Shown piece after piece: positions 24,176 to 32,772 of a DNA stretch of 64,000 bases. The notes under the pieces were generated by a model. It was not told where the DNA came from, made no database searches, and saw only the letters and a program-made list of their open reading frames with translations. Position numbers and translations under genes: made by a program. Each line of letters begins with the position of its first letter. The stretch's first letter is position 1. This DNA is from Nocardia jinanensis (lineage in GTDB: Bacteria > Actinomycetota > Actinomycetes > Mycobacteriales > Mycobacteriaceae): positions 1 to 64,000 of the forward strand of contig NZ_BMMH01000014.1 in NCBI RefSeq assembly GCF_014645735.1, given 5' to 3'.

Positions 24176-27100
24176 ATGGGTATCGAGATCCCGGGATCGC
24201 TGCAGTGGGTGGCGAAATATGTGGTGGGAGCCGGTGATTGGCCGGACGGCGATGAGACGGCGATGCGCCGGGTCGAGTCGGCATGGACGCAGCTCGCCAC
24301 CGACCTGAGAGACCTGGACGCCGATGCCAACTATGCGATCGACCAGGTGCTGGCATCGATCGAAGGCGACACCGCACAGGCGATCTCGGACAGATGGACC
24401 CAGCTGGGGCACGGTCAGGGCGCGTTCGACGGTCTGATCGCCCATATCGAAACCCTCGCCGACGAGATCGGCGACGGCGCGGCCGATATCGAACAGACCA
24501 AACTGGTGATCCTGGCGAGCCTGGCGATCTTCGCGGTCGAAATGGCTGTGGCGCTGGCTGCCGCGTCCACCGGGATCGGCGCCCCGGCGGCTGCGGCGGA
24601 GGCGGCGGCCGCGCAGGTGGCGACACGGATCGCCATTCGCACGGCGATAAAGCAGCTGGTGCAGCGGATCCTGTCGAAGGCCGCGTTGAAAGCGGCCGCC
24701 CGGGCCGCGGTGCGTGGGGCCTGGGAAGCGGCGCTGGAGGAGACAGCGCTCGATCTGGGCACCAAGGCCCTTCAGGTGGCGACCGGACGCCGCGACGAGA
24801 TCACGACCGAGGATCTGACGGACGCGGGCAAGGCCGCGCTGACCGCCGCGGCCAGCGGCGCCGTCACGGGCGCGATGGGGCCCGACGGGTTGACCAGTCG
24901 GAATGTCCCCGGCGGTCCGGAAGGCGGGAACCCGCTGGCGAACGCCGCCAAAGACGCGGGCAAGGAGACGGTGGCGAGTGTCGCGGGGGAGGTGGCCGGT
25001 GAGGCCACCGACGCGGCGCTCAACGACCGCGAATTCAGCTGGGAGAACGCGCTCTCACCGGAGAACCTGTCCTCGGCCGCGGCGGGCGGGTTGCAGCGCG
25101 GTGGGGAAACGCTGGGGGAGAGCGACTCCGGCGACGGACCCGGCAGCACCGGAGACGACAACGACAGCAGCGGTGACGAGAACACGCCGAACGAGTCGCC
25201 GGACACCGGCGACCAGCAGAGCGGCGATAACGACGCACCCGACCCGGGCCGTGAACAGGACCCAGGCGACCAGGGCACTCCAGACCAGTCGCAGAACCAG
25301 AGCCAACAGCCGACCCAGCCGGCGGGTACGAATCCGCCATCGACTCCGGACACCTCCACGCAGACACCGGCATCGGCGTCGGGTCAGCAGCCACCCGGAC
25401 AACCCGCGGAGACCGGTTCGCAGCCCACCGGCCAGGACAGTCCGTCCGCGGAGACCCCCAGCTCTCAGCAGAACTCGCCGTCTACCGAAACGCCTGATTC
25501 ACAGCGACCGACCGAATCAGGAACCGACAACCCCGGCTCATCACAGTCGACGCCCTCGGACACCGGAACTCCGGACCGACAGCAGCCGCCGACGGGTTCA
25601 CCGGATACACAACAGGTGCAGCCGACCGACTCCGGTACTGCGGATACGCCACCCCAGACCTCCGACAGCGGAAACCGAACGGAGGCCGGCGATTCGCCCG
25701 CCGAGTCCCGGAACTCGCCGGACACCACTGGCATACCGGGCGCAGCCGACGAGCCCACCGCAGCGAATCCGACCCCCGAAGCAAGCCCGGAAACACCACC
25801 GCAGACTTCCAGTCTCGACCTCGGCCCCGAAACCCCGGCCTTTCCGGATACCGGAACACCCTCCACCACAAATCCCGCGCCCTCGACCACCCCGGATACC
25901 TCGACCTCGACCGCCCCGGGCACGCCGACCACCACGGGTACGCCGACCGGCACGACAACCTCGACCGGCTCGGATATGTCGAACGGTCAAGGAAACCCTC
26001 CGTCGCAGAGTGTCCCCGGAGCGACGACACCCGCCCCGCCGCCGTCCACGTCGAGTCTGCCCACTACTCAGTCCACGACCCCGGACCACCCCGGTCCGTC
26101 ACGCACCGACCAGGGGCCCACAACAACCACGGGTGATGCCACAACACCGGGCCAGACGACCACCGGCGAAACCCCGCTCGCTGGAACCCAGCCCGCCGAG
26201 GTTCCCCGGACGTCGAATCCCGCGCCCGCGACAACGCTCGAAACCTCTGCTGCGGAAACGACCACCACCTCGGCCGCCACCGCGACACCGCCGGTCCAAT
26301 CCGGGCCTGTTGCTCCGCCCACCTCGATTGGTTCTTCAGCAGACGCTCCTCGCGCCAATTCGTCCCCGGAGACAGCGGCAACTCCGGCTTCGGCCGGCGC
26401 GAATCCCTCCTCGGGAACTCGGGCCCGGCCACCCGCATCCCAATCCGCCGGACCCACCCGTGACCCTGCTGCTGCCGAGAGCGTCCGCGATCAGATCACG
26501 CCCGCCACACCGGCCCCGACCCCGGACACGACACCGAATACACCGGGCTACCCCTACAACCTCTTCGACCCGGCCAACCACGCGCGTTTCCTGGCCGATT
26601 TCGCCCGGCCGCCGATCCCGAGCCGGCCCTCGCCGACCACCGACCGTGCCGACTCCGCCGATGCCGGAACCCGTGGGCCGGACGATCCATCGAATCCATC
26701 CGATCCCTCCCGTGCAAATACCGCCGACAGAACGTCCACGATTCGGACCGACACGGCCGCCCCATCACGGGCAGCTGACGAAACATCGAGAGACTCCCCA
26801 TCCGAGCCGACCCAGCCCGATCGATCACCCAGGGCGCCGACGAGCCCTTCGAACGATCCCATCTGGAGTTCGCCCGAGCCGACGCATTCAGCGAACGCAG
26901 ATACCGGTGGACAGCCGCCCCCGGTTCTACCGGCCAACCCCGCGGGTTCCGGTCCAGAACCTGCGGGACCGCCCAACTCGAGGCCTGCCGACCCGCCATC
27001 ACCCGGCGGCCCACACCGGAATGCGCCGTCACCCACACCGGGTCCGGCCGATCCCGGTCGTTCGCGGTGGCGGCCGGACCGGCATCGCCCCAACCGGTCG

Positions 27101-29548
27101 GGCAGCGATATTCGAGCGGCCCGCGCGGCGCGCGAGTTCCACCGCAACCAACCTCCACTCGGAAACCGGGTGACTCCGGTGCGAAGCAGCCGAAACCCGC
27201 ACGGACGCCCGGCATACCGCACTACGCAACATCGGCTACCGAACGGTGAGACGCTGCATGTACTCACCGTGCGAGTCCATCCCACGCTCGGTCCGAATGT
27301 GACCTCGGCCGATATCAACCGGCTGATCGCGAACACCGAGCACAGCATCGATCGTGATCTGAACACCGCACCGCAACTCGTCAGCGGCGACCGAGTGCTG
27401 GTGGATGTCGTGTTCACACCCAACCCCTACGACGCCGATGTGCATATCAGCACCTCGCAGGGTCCGCCGGGAGGCACCAATACCTGGTCGGTCGATTCCA
27501 CTCCCGAAACGATCACCGACAACGTTCGACAGCAACTCGGATTGGATCCGGTCGGGCCGGGCAACGACCCGACGCTCACCCCGAATGACCTGCGGGCACT
27601 CAGCAATGACATAGCTCGTGCGAATACCGCTCCGCGTTTCCCGAATCCGTCGGACTCACGTGTCGAGGGGCGAGGCAGGCTTCGCCCCGTCGAAAATCCG
27701 GCGTATCAGCAGATGGTCGAGGATTCACTCCGGAACGGCAACAGATTCGTCGTAGGCGCCGACCCTCGCTATCACCCATACGGCCAGTTGGTGAACGACG
27801 GCGGTCCGACGACCGCCGGCCGCGGCAACAACTGTCTCGACTGTTCTCTGTCGGCGCTGTCGTCGTTCTACGGAGATCCTCAGGTCTCGGCGCCACGCTG
27901 GCGGGATCGCCAAGGATTGTTCCGCCTCGACCGGGTATCGGGAGAGGTCGGTGGTGTCGAACGAGCGGCTGCCTGGCTGGGGACTCCGTTGCAGGCGCAC
28001 AACCCGAATGTGTCGGTGCCGCAGCAATTCTTCGACCTGCACAACCACATCGCCGCGATGGGGCCCGGATCCTCGGCGCTGGTGGTGAACAGTTGGAGTC
28101 AGGGTGGAAGCCACGCCACCGTCGTCGTCTACCCCTACGGCGCCGGCGGTCCTGTGTGGTGGGATCCCCAATCGGGACAGACCTCATCGTTCCCGCCGCC
28201 CGCTATGGTGGCGAACTCGAATCAGCTGTACTCCATCCCGGTACCCCCTCAGCAAGGAGTCGTCAATGCACCCGGAGCTCCCGTTCCGCACCAGCAACCA
28301 AGTGGCCCAGTACCTGAGGGAGCCGTTCGGCCCGGAGGCGGAGTTCAGCCTCCTGGAGACGGAGTTCGGATGGGTGTGCCGTCCGATCCTGACCCAGCAG
28401 GAGATGGCGGCCGGCCTGGGCCTGGGTCTGGGGAACTTCGTGGTGAACAAACAGACCGGAGTGATCACCGAACACCGCAGCCTGCCCCCGGAAGTGATCG
28501 GCCAGGAGTTCGACCAGGCGATCCGGTCGGGCCAACCGGTCCAGGGCGCCCGGGTGTATCCCCCGACCTGGACCGTGCAGATCCAGGCGACCCGGGAAAC
28601 CCCGACCGACATCGAGTACCGGGTACAGGCCCGGTCACTGACCGACCCGCCGGCGGAACCCCCGATCGATCATCTGCTGCTGATCAACAAGCAAACGTTC
28701 CACATGGTGACCAACGTGCAGGTGATCCACCCGGCGTGCAGCGAAGCGGCGGCTTGGGCGGAGGACCGGAGTCAGGAGACCGGGACCTGGCCACAGGCCG
28801 GGACGTTCCAGTTCTAGAGCGATCTGCACAGTCGGAGCCAACCGACGCTCGGGTCGAGAGTATTTCCGACCGCAGCTCCGCGGCCGCTGCCGATACTTCC
28901 GGGCCGCTCGCGGACGACCCCGAACGCTCCCGGCCGATCGACGGCAGAGATAGGGCCGATGCCGAACCGCTTTCACCTGGGCCGGACGCGACACATAGTG
29001 AGAGCGGACCCGGAACCGAAGATCCCAACGTTCCGGCGATACGAATGTTCGATGCCGATGATCCATCCATTCGTGACCTCGTCGATCTCCAACGTGCCGC
29101 CCGGAGAACCGCCGGAGTCGGTTGGCGCACAATGGGCGGAGCGCTGCAGTTCGATATAGAGGGTATATCGGGTGAATTTGCCGGCTTCAGCGGCCGAAAT
29201 GATGTCTCACGAAACTATCCTTCCGGGGTAGATGGCCCGCCCGTCGCGCCTCCGTGCAGCTCCAACGTGATCGTTCCTGATCCCGCTCCGCCGCGCGGAT
29301 TTCGAGCCAATGACGCAGAGAACAACATGCTGGAACATCTCGTATCGCAATTGAGTACAGAATTCCCCGTAGGACCGGACGGCACCAACCCGGTGCAAGG
29401 CCGAGTCCGAATGCTCTCCGAACAGGAACCTTGTGAGTCCTGCAATCCGACTATTCGACAATTTCAGCGGATGTATCCTAACTTGGAGGTAGAAGTGTCA
29501 TACGTCCTTCCGTATCCACCTGTGCAGAGGAATCGGCCGACCCTTTAG
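24176..29548 (+). CDS. Polymorphic toxin: WXG100-like N-terminus, papain-like toxin domain, terminal deaminase domain
   Basis: The 1790-codon frame begins with a CpnT/WXG100-like helical domain (IEIPGSLQWVAKYVVGAGDW) and a hydrophobic Ala-rich region (about 105-190), suited to type VII export. Residues 310-960 are Pro/Thr/Ser-rich. A papain-fold toxin domain follows: Cys1220 and Cys1223 in GNNCLDCSL, His1313 in GGSHATVVV, Asp1330 and Gln1332 in WWDPQSG. Residues 1364-1547 overlap an immunity gene in another frame and look like shadow sequence. The end is a deaminase-fold domain with D1713-A-E1715 and PCESC (Cys1753, Cys1756). The papain-like domain probably deamidates or cleaves a host protein; the deaminase would act on a nucleic acid or nucleotide. 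Whether one protein carries both is uncertain. Confidence 0.75.
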   Translation: MGIEIPGSLQWVAKYVVGAGDWPDGDETAMRRVESAWTQLATDLRDLDADANYAIDQVLASIEGDTAQAISDRWTQLGHGQGAFDGLIAHIETLADEIGDGAADIEQTKLVILASLAIFAVEMAVALAAASTGIGAPAAAAEAAAAQVATRIAIRTAIKQLVQRILSKAALKAAARAAVRGAWEAALEETALDLGTKALQVATGRRDEITTEDLTDAGKAALTAAASGAVTGAMGPDGLTSRNVPGGPEGGNPLANAAKDAGKETVASVAGEVAGEATDAALNDREFSWENALSPENLSSAAAGGLQRGGETLGESDSGDGPGSTGDDNDSSGDENTPNESPDTGDQQSGDNDAPDPGREQDPGDQGTPDQSQNQSQQPTQPAGTNPPSTPDTSTQTPASASGQQPPGQPAETGSQPTGQDSPSAETPSSQQNSPSTETPDSQRPTESGTDNPGSSQSTPSDTGTPDRQQPPTGSPDTQQVQPTDSGTADTPPQTSDSGNRTEAGDSPAESRNSPDTTGIPGAADEPTAANPTPEASPETPPQTSSLDLGPETPAFPDTGTPSTTNPAPSTTPDTSTSTAPGTPTTTGTPTGTTTSTGSDMSNGQGNPPSQSVPGATTPAPPPSTSSLPTTQSTTPDHPGPSRTDQGPTTTTGDATTPGQTTTGETPLAGTQPAEVPRTSNPAPATTLETSAAETTTTSAATATPPVQSGPVAPPTSIGSSADAPRANSSPETAATPASAGANPSSGTRARPPASQSAGPTRDPAAAESVRDQITPATPAPTPDTTPNTPGYPYNLFDPANHARFLADFARPPIPSRPSPTTDRADSADAGTRGPDDPSNPSDPSRANTADRTSTIRTDTAAPSRAADETSRDSPSEPTQPDRSPRAPTSPSNDPIWSSPEPTHSANADTGGQPPPVLPANPAGSGPEPAGPPNSRPADPPSPGGPHRNAPSPTPGPADPGRSRWRPDRHRPNRSGSDIRAARAAREFHRNQPPLGNRVTPVRSSRNPHGRPAYRTTQHRLPNGETLHVLTVRVHPTLGPNVTSADINRLIANTEHSIDRDLNTAPQLVSGDRVLVDVVFTPNPYDADVHISTSQGPPGGTNTWSVDSTPETITDNVRQQLGLDPVGPGNDPTLTPNDLRALSNDIARANTAPRFPNPSDSRVEGRGRLRPVENPAYQQMVEDSLRNGNRFVVGADPRYHPYGQLVNDGGPTTAGRGNNCLDCSLSALSSFYGDPQVSAPRWRDRQGLFRLDRVSGEVGGVERAAAWLGTPLQAHNPNVSVPQQFFDLHNHIAAMGPGSSALVVNSWSQGGSHATVVVYPYGAGGPVWWDPQSGQTSSFPPPAMVANSNQLYSIPVPPQQGVVNAPGAPVPHQQPSGPVPEGAVRPGGGVQPPGDGVRMGVPSDPDPAGDGGRPGPGSGELRGEQTDRSDHRTPQPAPGSDRPGVRPGDPVGPTGPGRPGVSPDLDRADPGDPGNPDRHRVPGTGPVTDRPAGGTPDRSSAADQQANVPHGDQRAGDPPGVQRSGGLGGGPESGDRDLATGRDVPVLERSAQSEPTDARVESISDRSSAAAADTSGPLADDPERSRPIDGRDRADAEPLSPGPDATHSESGPGTEDPNVPAIRMFDADDPSIRDLVDLQRAARRTAGVGWRTMGGALQFDIEGISGEFAGFSGRNDVSRNYPSGVDGPPVAPPCSSNVIVPDPAPPRGFRANDAENNMLEHLVSQLSTEFPVGPDGTNPVQGRVRMLSEQEPCESCNPTIRQFQRMYPNLEVEVSYVLPYPPVQRNRPTL
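28254..28259 (+). promoter_or_regulatory. Ribosome site of the nested immunity gene
   Basis: AAGGAG lies six bases before ATG 28266. The codon overlapping its first two A bases in the toxin frame is CAA (28253-28255). A TAA here would have formed the common stop/ribosome-site overlap TAAGGAG. Confidence 0.75.
28266..28817 (+). CDS. Immunity protein nested in the toxin reading frame (Imm35/YrhB-like)
   Basis: The 183-residue product is acidic and folded-looking. GNFVVNKQTGVITEHRSLPP together with FGWVC resembles YrhB/Imm35 immunity proteins, which accompany toxins of several folds. A strong AAGGAG lies six bases ahead of ATG. By hand count of the first 50 codons after ATG, 47 end in G or C, against 22 of 50 in the overlapping toxin frame, so this is the frame under coding selection. 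It directly follows the papain-like domain and is its likely antidote. The frame is one base ahead of the toxin frame. The Imm35 label is tentative. Confidence 0.75.
   Translation: MHPELPFRTSNQVAQYLREPFGPEAEFSLLETEFGWVCRPILTQQEMAAGLGLGLGNFVVNKQTGVITEHRSLPPEVIGQEFDQAIRSGQPVQGARVYPPTWTVQIQATRETPTDIEYRVQARSLTDPPAEPPIDHLLLINKQTFHMVTNVQVIHPACSEAAAWAEDRSQETGTWPQAGTFQF
28818..29548 (+). other. Deaminase toxin cassette (C-terminal tip)
   Basis: After the immunity gene stop, the toxin frame returns to a low-complexity linker and then the deaminase domain ending at 29548. Third codon positions here are mixed and clearly less GC-rich than in the papain-like domain, suggesting separate acquisition. The PCxSC motif, following QF--MYPN-EVEV and an upstream DAE, fits toxin deaminases of the BURPS668_1122 type (PF14424-like), where Zn ligands are [HCD]xE and CxxC. 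It could be a silent, displaced tip used by recombination, or an expressed part of the fusion. Confidence 0.6.
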
Positions 29549-29573
29549 GTATGAGCTGGGAAAGGAACTCGAA

Positions 29574-30074
29574 ATGGGATTTATGGAGCAGTTGGCACGG
29601 CCTCTGATAGCCGGAGGGTGGGTGAACCGAGAATCGATCACTGGGTGCACACAGGGCGATATCGAAACTCTCTTGAGGTCTCAGGGGGTGGAGCAGATAC
29701 CAGCGTCGTATCGAGAATTCTTGGAGTACGGTGGCAGAGATCCGTACTGGCTGAGCCGTGGGGGTGAGTGGGACTACGAATGGCTGTTGGAGGCCAAGAC
29801 TGTCGCGCGTGAGTTTGTGGTCGATGACTACAGTGAAGATTTCTCCCCTTTCGAATCCGGGTTCATCTTCCAGACGCATCAAGGGTATAGCTTTTACTAT
29901 TTCCGTCCGGAAAATCTGGCCGATCCCGACCCGGAATTCTGGATATATTCTGCTACCGAACCCGTGCAGAGCATCGGTGTCAGTTTCAGCGAGTGGATCG
30001 GCGAATTGGCTGGCTACCTTCCGCAGGCAATCGAATTGAGGAACCAACTGCACGGCGGTACCGGAAGCAGATAG
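29574..30074 (+). CDS. SMI1/KNR4 (SUKH) family immunity protein
   Basis: The 166-residue protein has the SUKH signature IPASYREFLEYGG (about residue 43-55) and a compact acidic beta-rich rest with aromatic residues (GYSFYYFRPENL; PEFWIYSATEP). SUKH proteins are the most common immunity proteins of polymorphic toxins, including deaminase toxins. It starts 25 bases after the deaminase cassette with AAAGGA seven bases ahead of ATG 29574. Its third-position base use is like the deaminase region and unlike the older genes. Likely antidote to the deaminase. Confidence 0.85.
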   Translation: MGFMEQLARPLIAGGWVNRESITGCTQGDIETLLRSQGVEQIPASYREFLEYGGRDPYWLSRGGEWDYEWLLEAKTVAREFVVDDYSEDFSPFESGFIFQTHQGYSFYYFRPENLADPDPEFWIYSATEPVQSIGVSFSEWIGELAGYLPQAIELRNQLHGGTGSR

Positions 30075-30156
30075 CGGGCATGCCGTCCGAAATAGGAACG
30101 GCGGCCGATATTCCGAGCCGGTGGTTGGTTCTGGGCTGCGTACGGAGGACAGCACG

Positions 30157-30686
30157 TTGACAATCTGGCCCGGGCCCTGTGGATCCGATCACCCCTTGTA
30201 CGCAACCACCCCGCTGCGACCCGAGTTCCGCGGTGAGCACCTCCCGGGGAACCGGCAAGGGGGTGACAAGTTCGTGCGGTACCTGAGGGTCGAGGAACGC
30301 GACCCTTATCGATTGTTCGCCCACGACGGTTTGCTCTACACCGGTGAGCAGCGGCCCTTGGATACGACGCATACGCGCACGCTGTGGACGCCGCAGGGTG
30401 GTCGGGCCGTCTTCGTGATGGACGAGTACGGGTGGTTCTACGCTTCGCCGTACCACCTGCTCGGCGAGTTCCATCATTCCAGCCTTCTCGCAGGTGCTCC
30501 GGTCGCGGGTGCCGGGGAGATCAGCGCGGCCGGTGGGCGCGTCGTCCTCGTTTCCGATCACAGCACCCATTACGGGCCCGCTCGGCGGTTCACCCGCCAG
30601 GTCGTGGACAGCTGGCGAGACAGGGGCTCCCTGTCGATCATCTGGACGTCGAGTACCACGGCCCGCCCGATACCGAACCGGGCTGA
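30157..30686 (+). pseudogene. Orphan toxin-associated module, frameshifted
   Basis: From TTG 30157 (GGAGGA seven bases upstream) the frame encodes RYLRVEERDPYRLFAHDG, LYASPY-like FYASPYHLLGEFHHSS and LAGAPVAGAGEIS, a module I recall from the ends of many actinobacterial polymorphic toxins. I cannot name a Pfam family. After RRFTRQVVD the frame becomes nonsense, while the +2 frame continues as QLARQGLPVDHLDVEYHGPP to a stop at 30684-30686. One missing base (probably C in GACCAG) near 30609-30610 restores a continuous protein. It lies just after the SUKH gene, so it may be another displaced cassette. Confidence 0.7.
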
Positions 30687-30986
30687 CCGGGGTTGCGGAA
30701 TTCCGGCCGGGTACACAGCCGCCGCAGCGGACGTCGGGTGTCGCTCCTTCGCCGATGTACGGAGTCGCCACCCGGCCTGCTGAACGGGCTGCGGTGCCAC
30801 GGCCTACGTCGAGGGGTGCGGCTTCGGCTCTGCCGGAGGACGGACCCGACCCGAGTCGATCGGATGAACTGGACGCTGATGCGGCCCGCCGACACTCTCT
30901 CCCGCCCCGGGGACATGTCCGTTAGATTGGCGAATCGGGTGGCTGCACCACCCGGGTGACCACGGATCGTCGAGGATGGGTGTCGT
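30687..30986. other. Intergenic stretch after the toxin locus
   Basis: This 300-base stretch has no supported gene. One plus frame is Pro/Arg/Ser-rich, resembling toxin linker sequence, but has no start of its own. The 3' end should carry the promoter of the dehydrogenase gene. Confidence 0.5.
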
Positions 30987-31790
30987 ATGACCAAGACCGC
31001 GCTGGTGACCGGAGCGTCCTCGGGGATCGGGCGCGCGACTGCCGCGCTGCTGGTGCAGCGTGGATATCGGGTGATCGGGACCAGCCGGAACCCGGACACG
31101 ATCGCGGACTCGGCGCGGGTGGCGGGGATCGAGTATCGGGCCCTCGACCTGACCGATCAGGCCGGTATCGAGCAGTTCGGTGCCGAGCTGGGTCCGGTGG
31201 ATGTGCTGGTCAACAACGCGGGGGAGAGCCAGTCCGGGCCCATCGAGGAGCTGCCGATCGCGGCGATCGAGCGGCTGTTCCAGCTGAACGTTTTCGGGGC
31301 CGTGCGGCTTGCGCAGCTGGTGCTACCGGCGATGCGGGAGCGGGGTTACGGGCGGATCATCATGGTCGGGTCGATGCTGGCGAGTTTCCCGCTGGCGTAT
31401 CGGTCGTCGTATGTGGCGGCGAAGGCGGCGATCAAGGGGTTCGCGGATGCGGCACGGCTGGAGACGGCGCCGTTCGGTGTGTGGATCAGCACGGTCGAAC
31501 CGGGGTCCATCGCGACCGGGATCGGGGAGCGGCGTACCAAGTACATCGCTGAGGACTCGGTGTACGGGGCGGATTTCCGGACCATGATCACGCGGCTGGA
31601 CCGCAACGAGAAGGCCGGGATCTCGCCGGAGCAGGTGGCTGAAACCGTGCTGCGGGCGATCGAGGCGGGTAAGCCGAAACCGCTGTACGCCAGGGGTAGC
31701 CGGGCGCCGATCGTTTTCCTGCTGCGGCGGCTGCTGCCGGCATCGGTGATCGAGAAGGTCGTGGCGGGGATGCACGGGCTGAAGCGTTGA
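30987..31790 (+). CDS. Short-chain dehydrogenase/reductase (SDR)
   Basis: A classical SDR of 267 residues: the NAD(P)-binding TGASSGIG is at 8-15, NNAG near 91-94, catalytic Ser in GSMLAS and YVAAK supplies Tyr and Lys (about 155-159). Arg near the first strand (GTSRNPDT) favours NADP. The C-terminal part contains the longer helix seen in SDRs acting on ketones or lipids. The stop overlaps the TTG start of the DUF72 gene (TTGA), implying coupling. The substrate is unknown. Confidence 0.9.
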   Translation: MTKTALVTGASSGIGRATAALLVQRGYRVIGTSRNPDTIADSARVAGIEYRALDLTDQAGIEQFGAELGPVDVLVNNAGESQSGPIEELPIAAIERLFQLNVFGAVRLAQLVLPAMRERGYGRIIMVGSMLASFPLAYRSSYVAAKAAIKGFADAARLETAPFGVWISTVEPGSIATGIGERRTKYIAEDSVYGADFRTMITRLDRNEKAGISPEQVAETVLRAIEAGKPKPLYARGSRAPIVFLLRRLLPASVIEKVVAGMHGLKR

Positions 31791-32620
31791 GTACGCGGCT
31801 CCATGTCGGCTGTGCCATGTGGACGCATACCGCGTGGCCGGTCAGCGGCGACAAACTGCGCGGCTACGCGCAGTGGTGCAACGCGGTGGAGGGGAATACG
31901 ACGTTCTACGCGGTCCCGGCTCGGCGCACGGTCGAGAACTGGGCGAACCAGACCGATCCCGATTTCCGGTTCGTGATCAAACTGCCCAAGACCGTCACCC
32001 ATGAGCGCCGCCTTTCCGGGGTGGACACCGAACTGCGGCAGTTCCTGGACACCATGGAACCGCTCGGGTCGCGAATGCACGCGCTGTGGGCGCAATTGCC
32101 GTCCTCGTTCGGACCGGCGGATCTGGGCGCGCTGGCGATGTTCTTCCGGGGGCTGCCCGCGGGGTTGCCGCTGGCGGTGGAGGTGCGGCATCCGGAGTTC
32201 TTCACCGACGAGAGCGCGGCGGCGCAACTCGAGCGGGTGCTGGGCCGGGTCGGCGCCGAATGGGTGCCCTTCGATACGACCGTGTTGTTCGCCGCGCCCG
32301 CGGCGAGCCCGGCCGAATTCGAGGCCCGGTCCAAGAAGCCCCGGCTGCCGCGTCGGGTGAAGGCACTCACCGGCGCACCGATCGTCCGCTATCACGGTCG
32401 CGACGACAGCGAGGCCACGGTCGAGGGGTGGCGGACCTGGGTCGAGCAGACGGCCGAATGGCTGCGCGAGGGCCGGTCGCCGACGGTGTTCCTGCACACG
32501 CCGGACAACGCGTCCTCCCGGGACCTCGCGCGCCGCTTCCACGACGAGGTCCGCACTCTCGTACCCGAACTCGCGCTCCTGCCGGACCCGGCCGAGGCCG
32601 AGCCCATGACGCTCTTCTGA
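31787..32620 (+). CDS. DUF72 domain protein (YecE-like)
   Basis: This 277-residue protein shows the DUF72 TIM-barrel pattern: LHVGCAMWTHTAWP at the start, VEGNTTFYAVPARRTVENWA, FRFVIKLPKTVTHERRL, and LAVEVRHPEFF in the second half. The family is widespread and without an agreed biochemical role. The TTG start overlaps the SDR stop by four bases, so the two genes form an operon. The C-terminal part is slightly longer than usual and acidic. Confidence 0.88.
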   Translation: MSTRLHVGCAMWTHTAWPVSGDKLRGYAQWCNAVEGNTTFYAVPARRTVENWANQTDPDFRFVIKLPKTVTHERRLSGVDTELRQFLDTMEPLGSRMHALWAQLPSSFGPADLGALAMFFRGLPAGLPLAVEVRHPEFFTDESAAAQLERVLGRVGAEWVPFDTTVLFAAPAASPAEFEARSKKPRLPRRVKALTGAPIVRYHGRDDSEATVEGWRTWVEQTAEWLREGRSPTVFLHTPDNASSRDLARRFHDEVRTLVPELALLPDPAEAEPMTLF

Positions 32621-32772
32621 TGTGCGCTCTCGTACATACCGGACCGATCCGTCCGCCGGCCCGCGGACCCCGCCGCGGCGCAGCACCTCGGCGACCTCGC
32701 GCTTGTGTCCGGATCGGGAATCGGACCGGACCGGCCATCTCGGCTCGTTCGTTCCGGGGCGCTCGTCGTGAT

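Noticed and set aside
24903..27173. 756-codon plus-strand frame overlapping the toxin linker
   Set aside because: It is Arg/Pro-rich, shows no domain and mirrors the low-complexity toxin linker in another phase; a GC-rich shadow.
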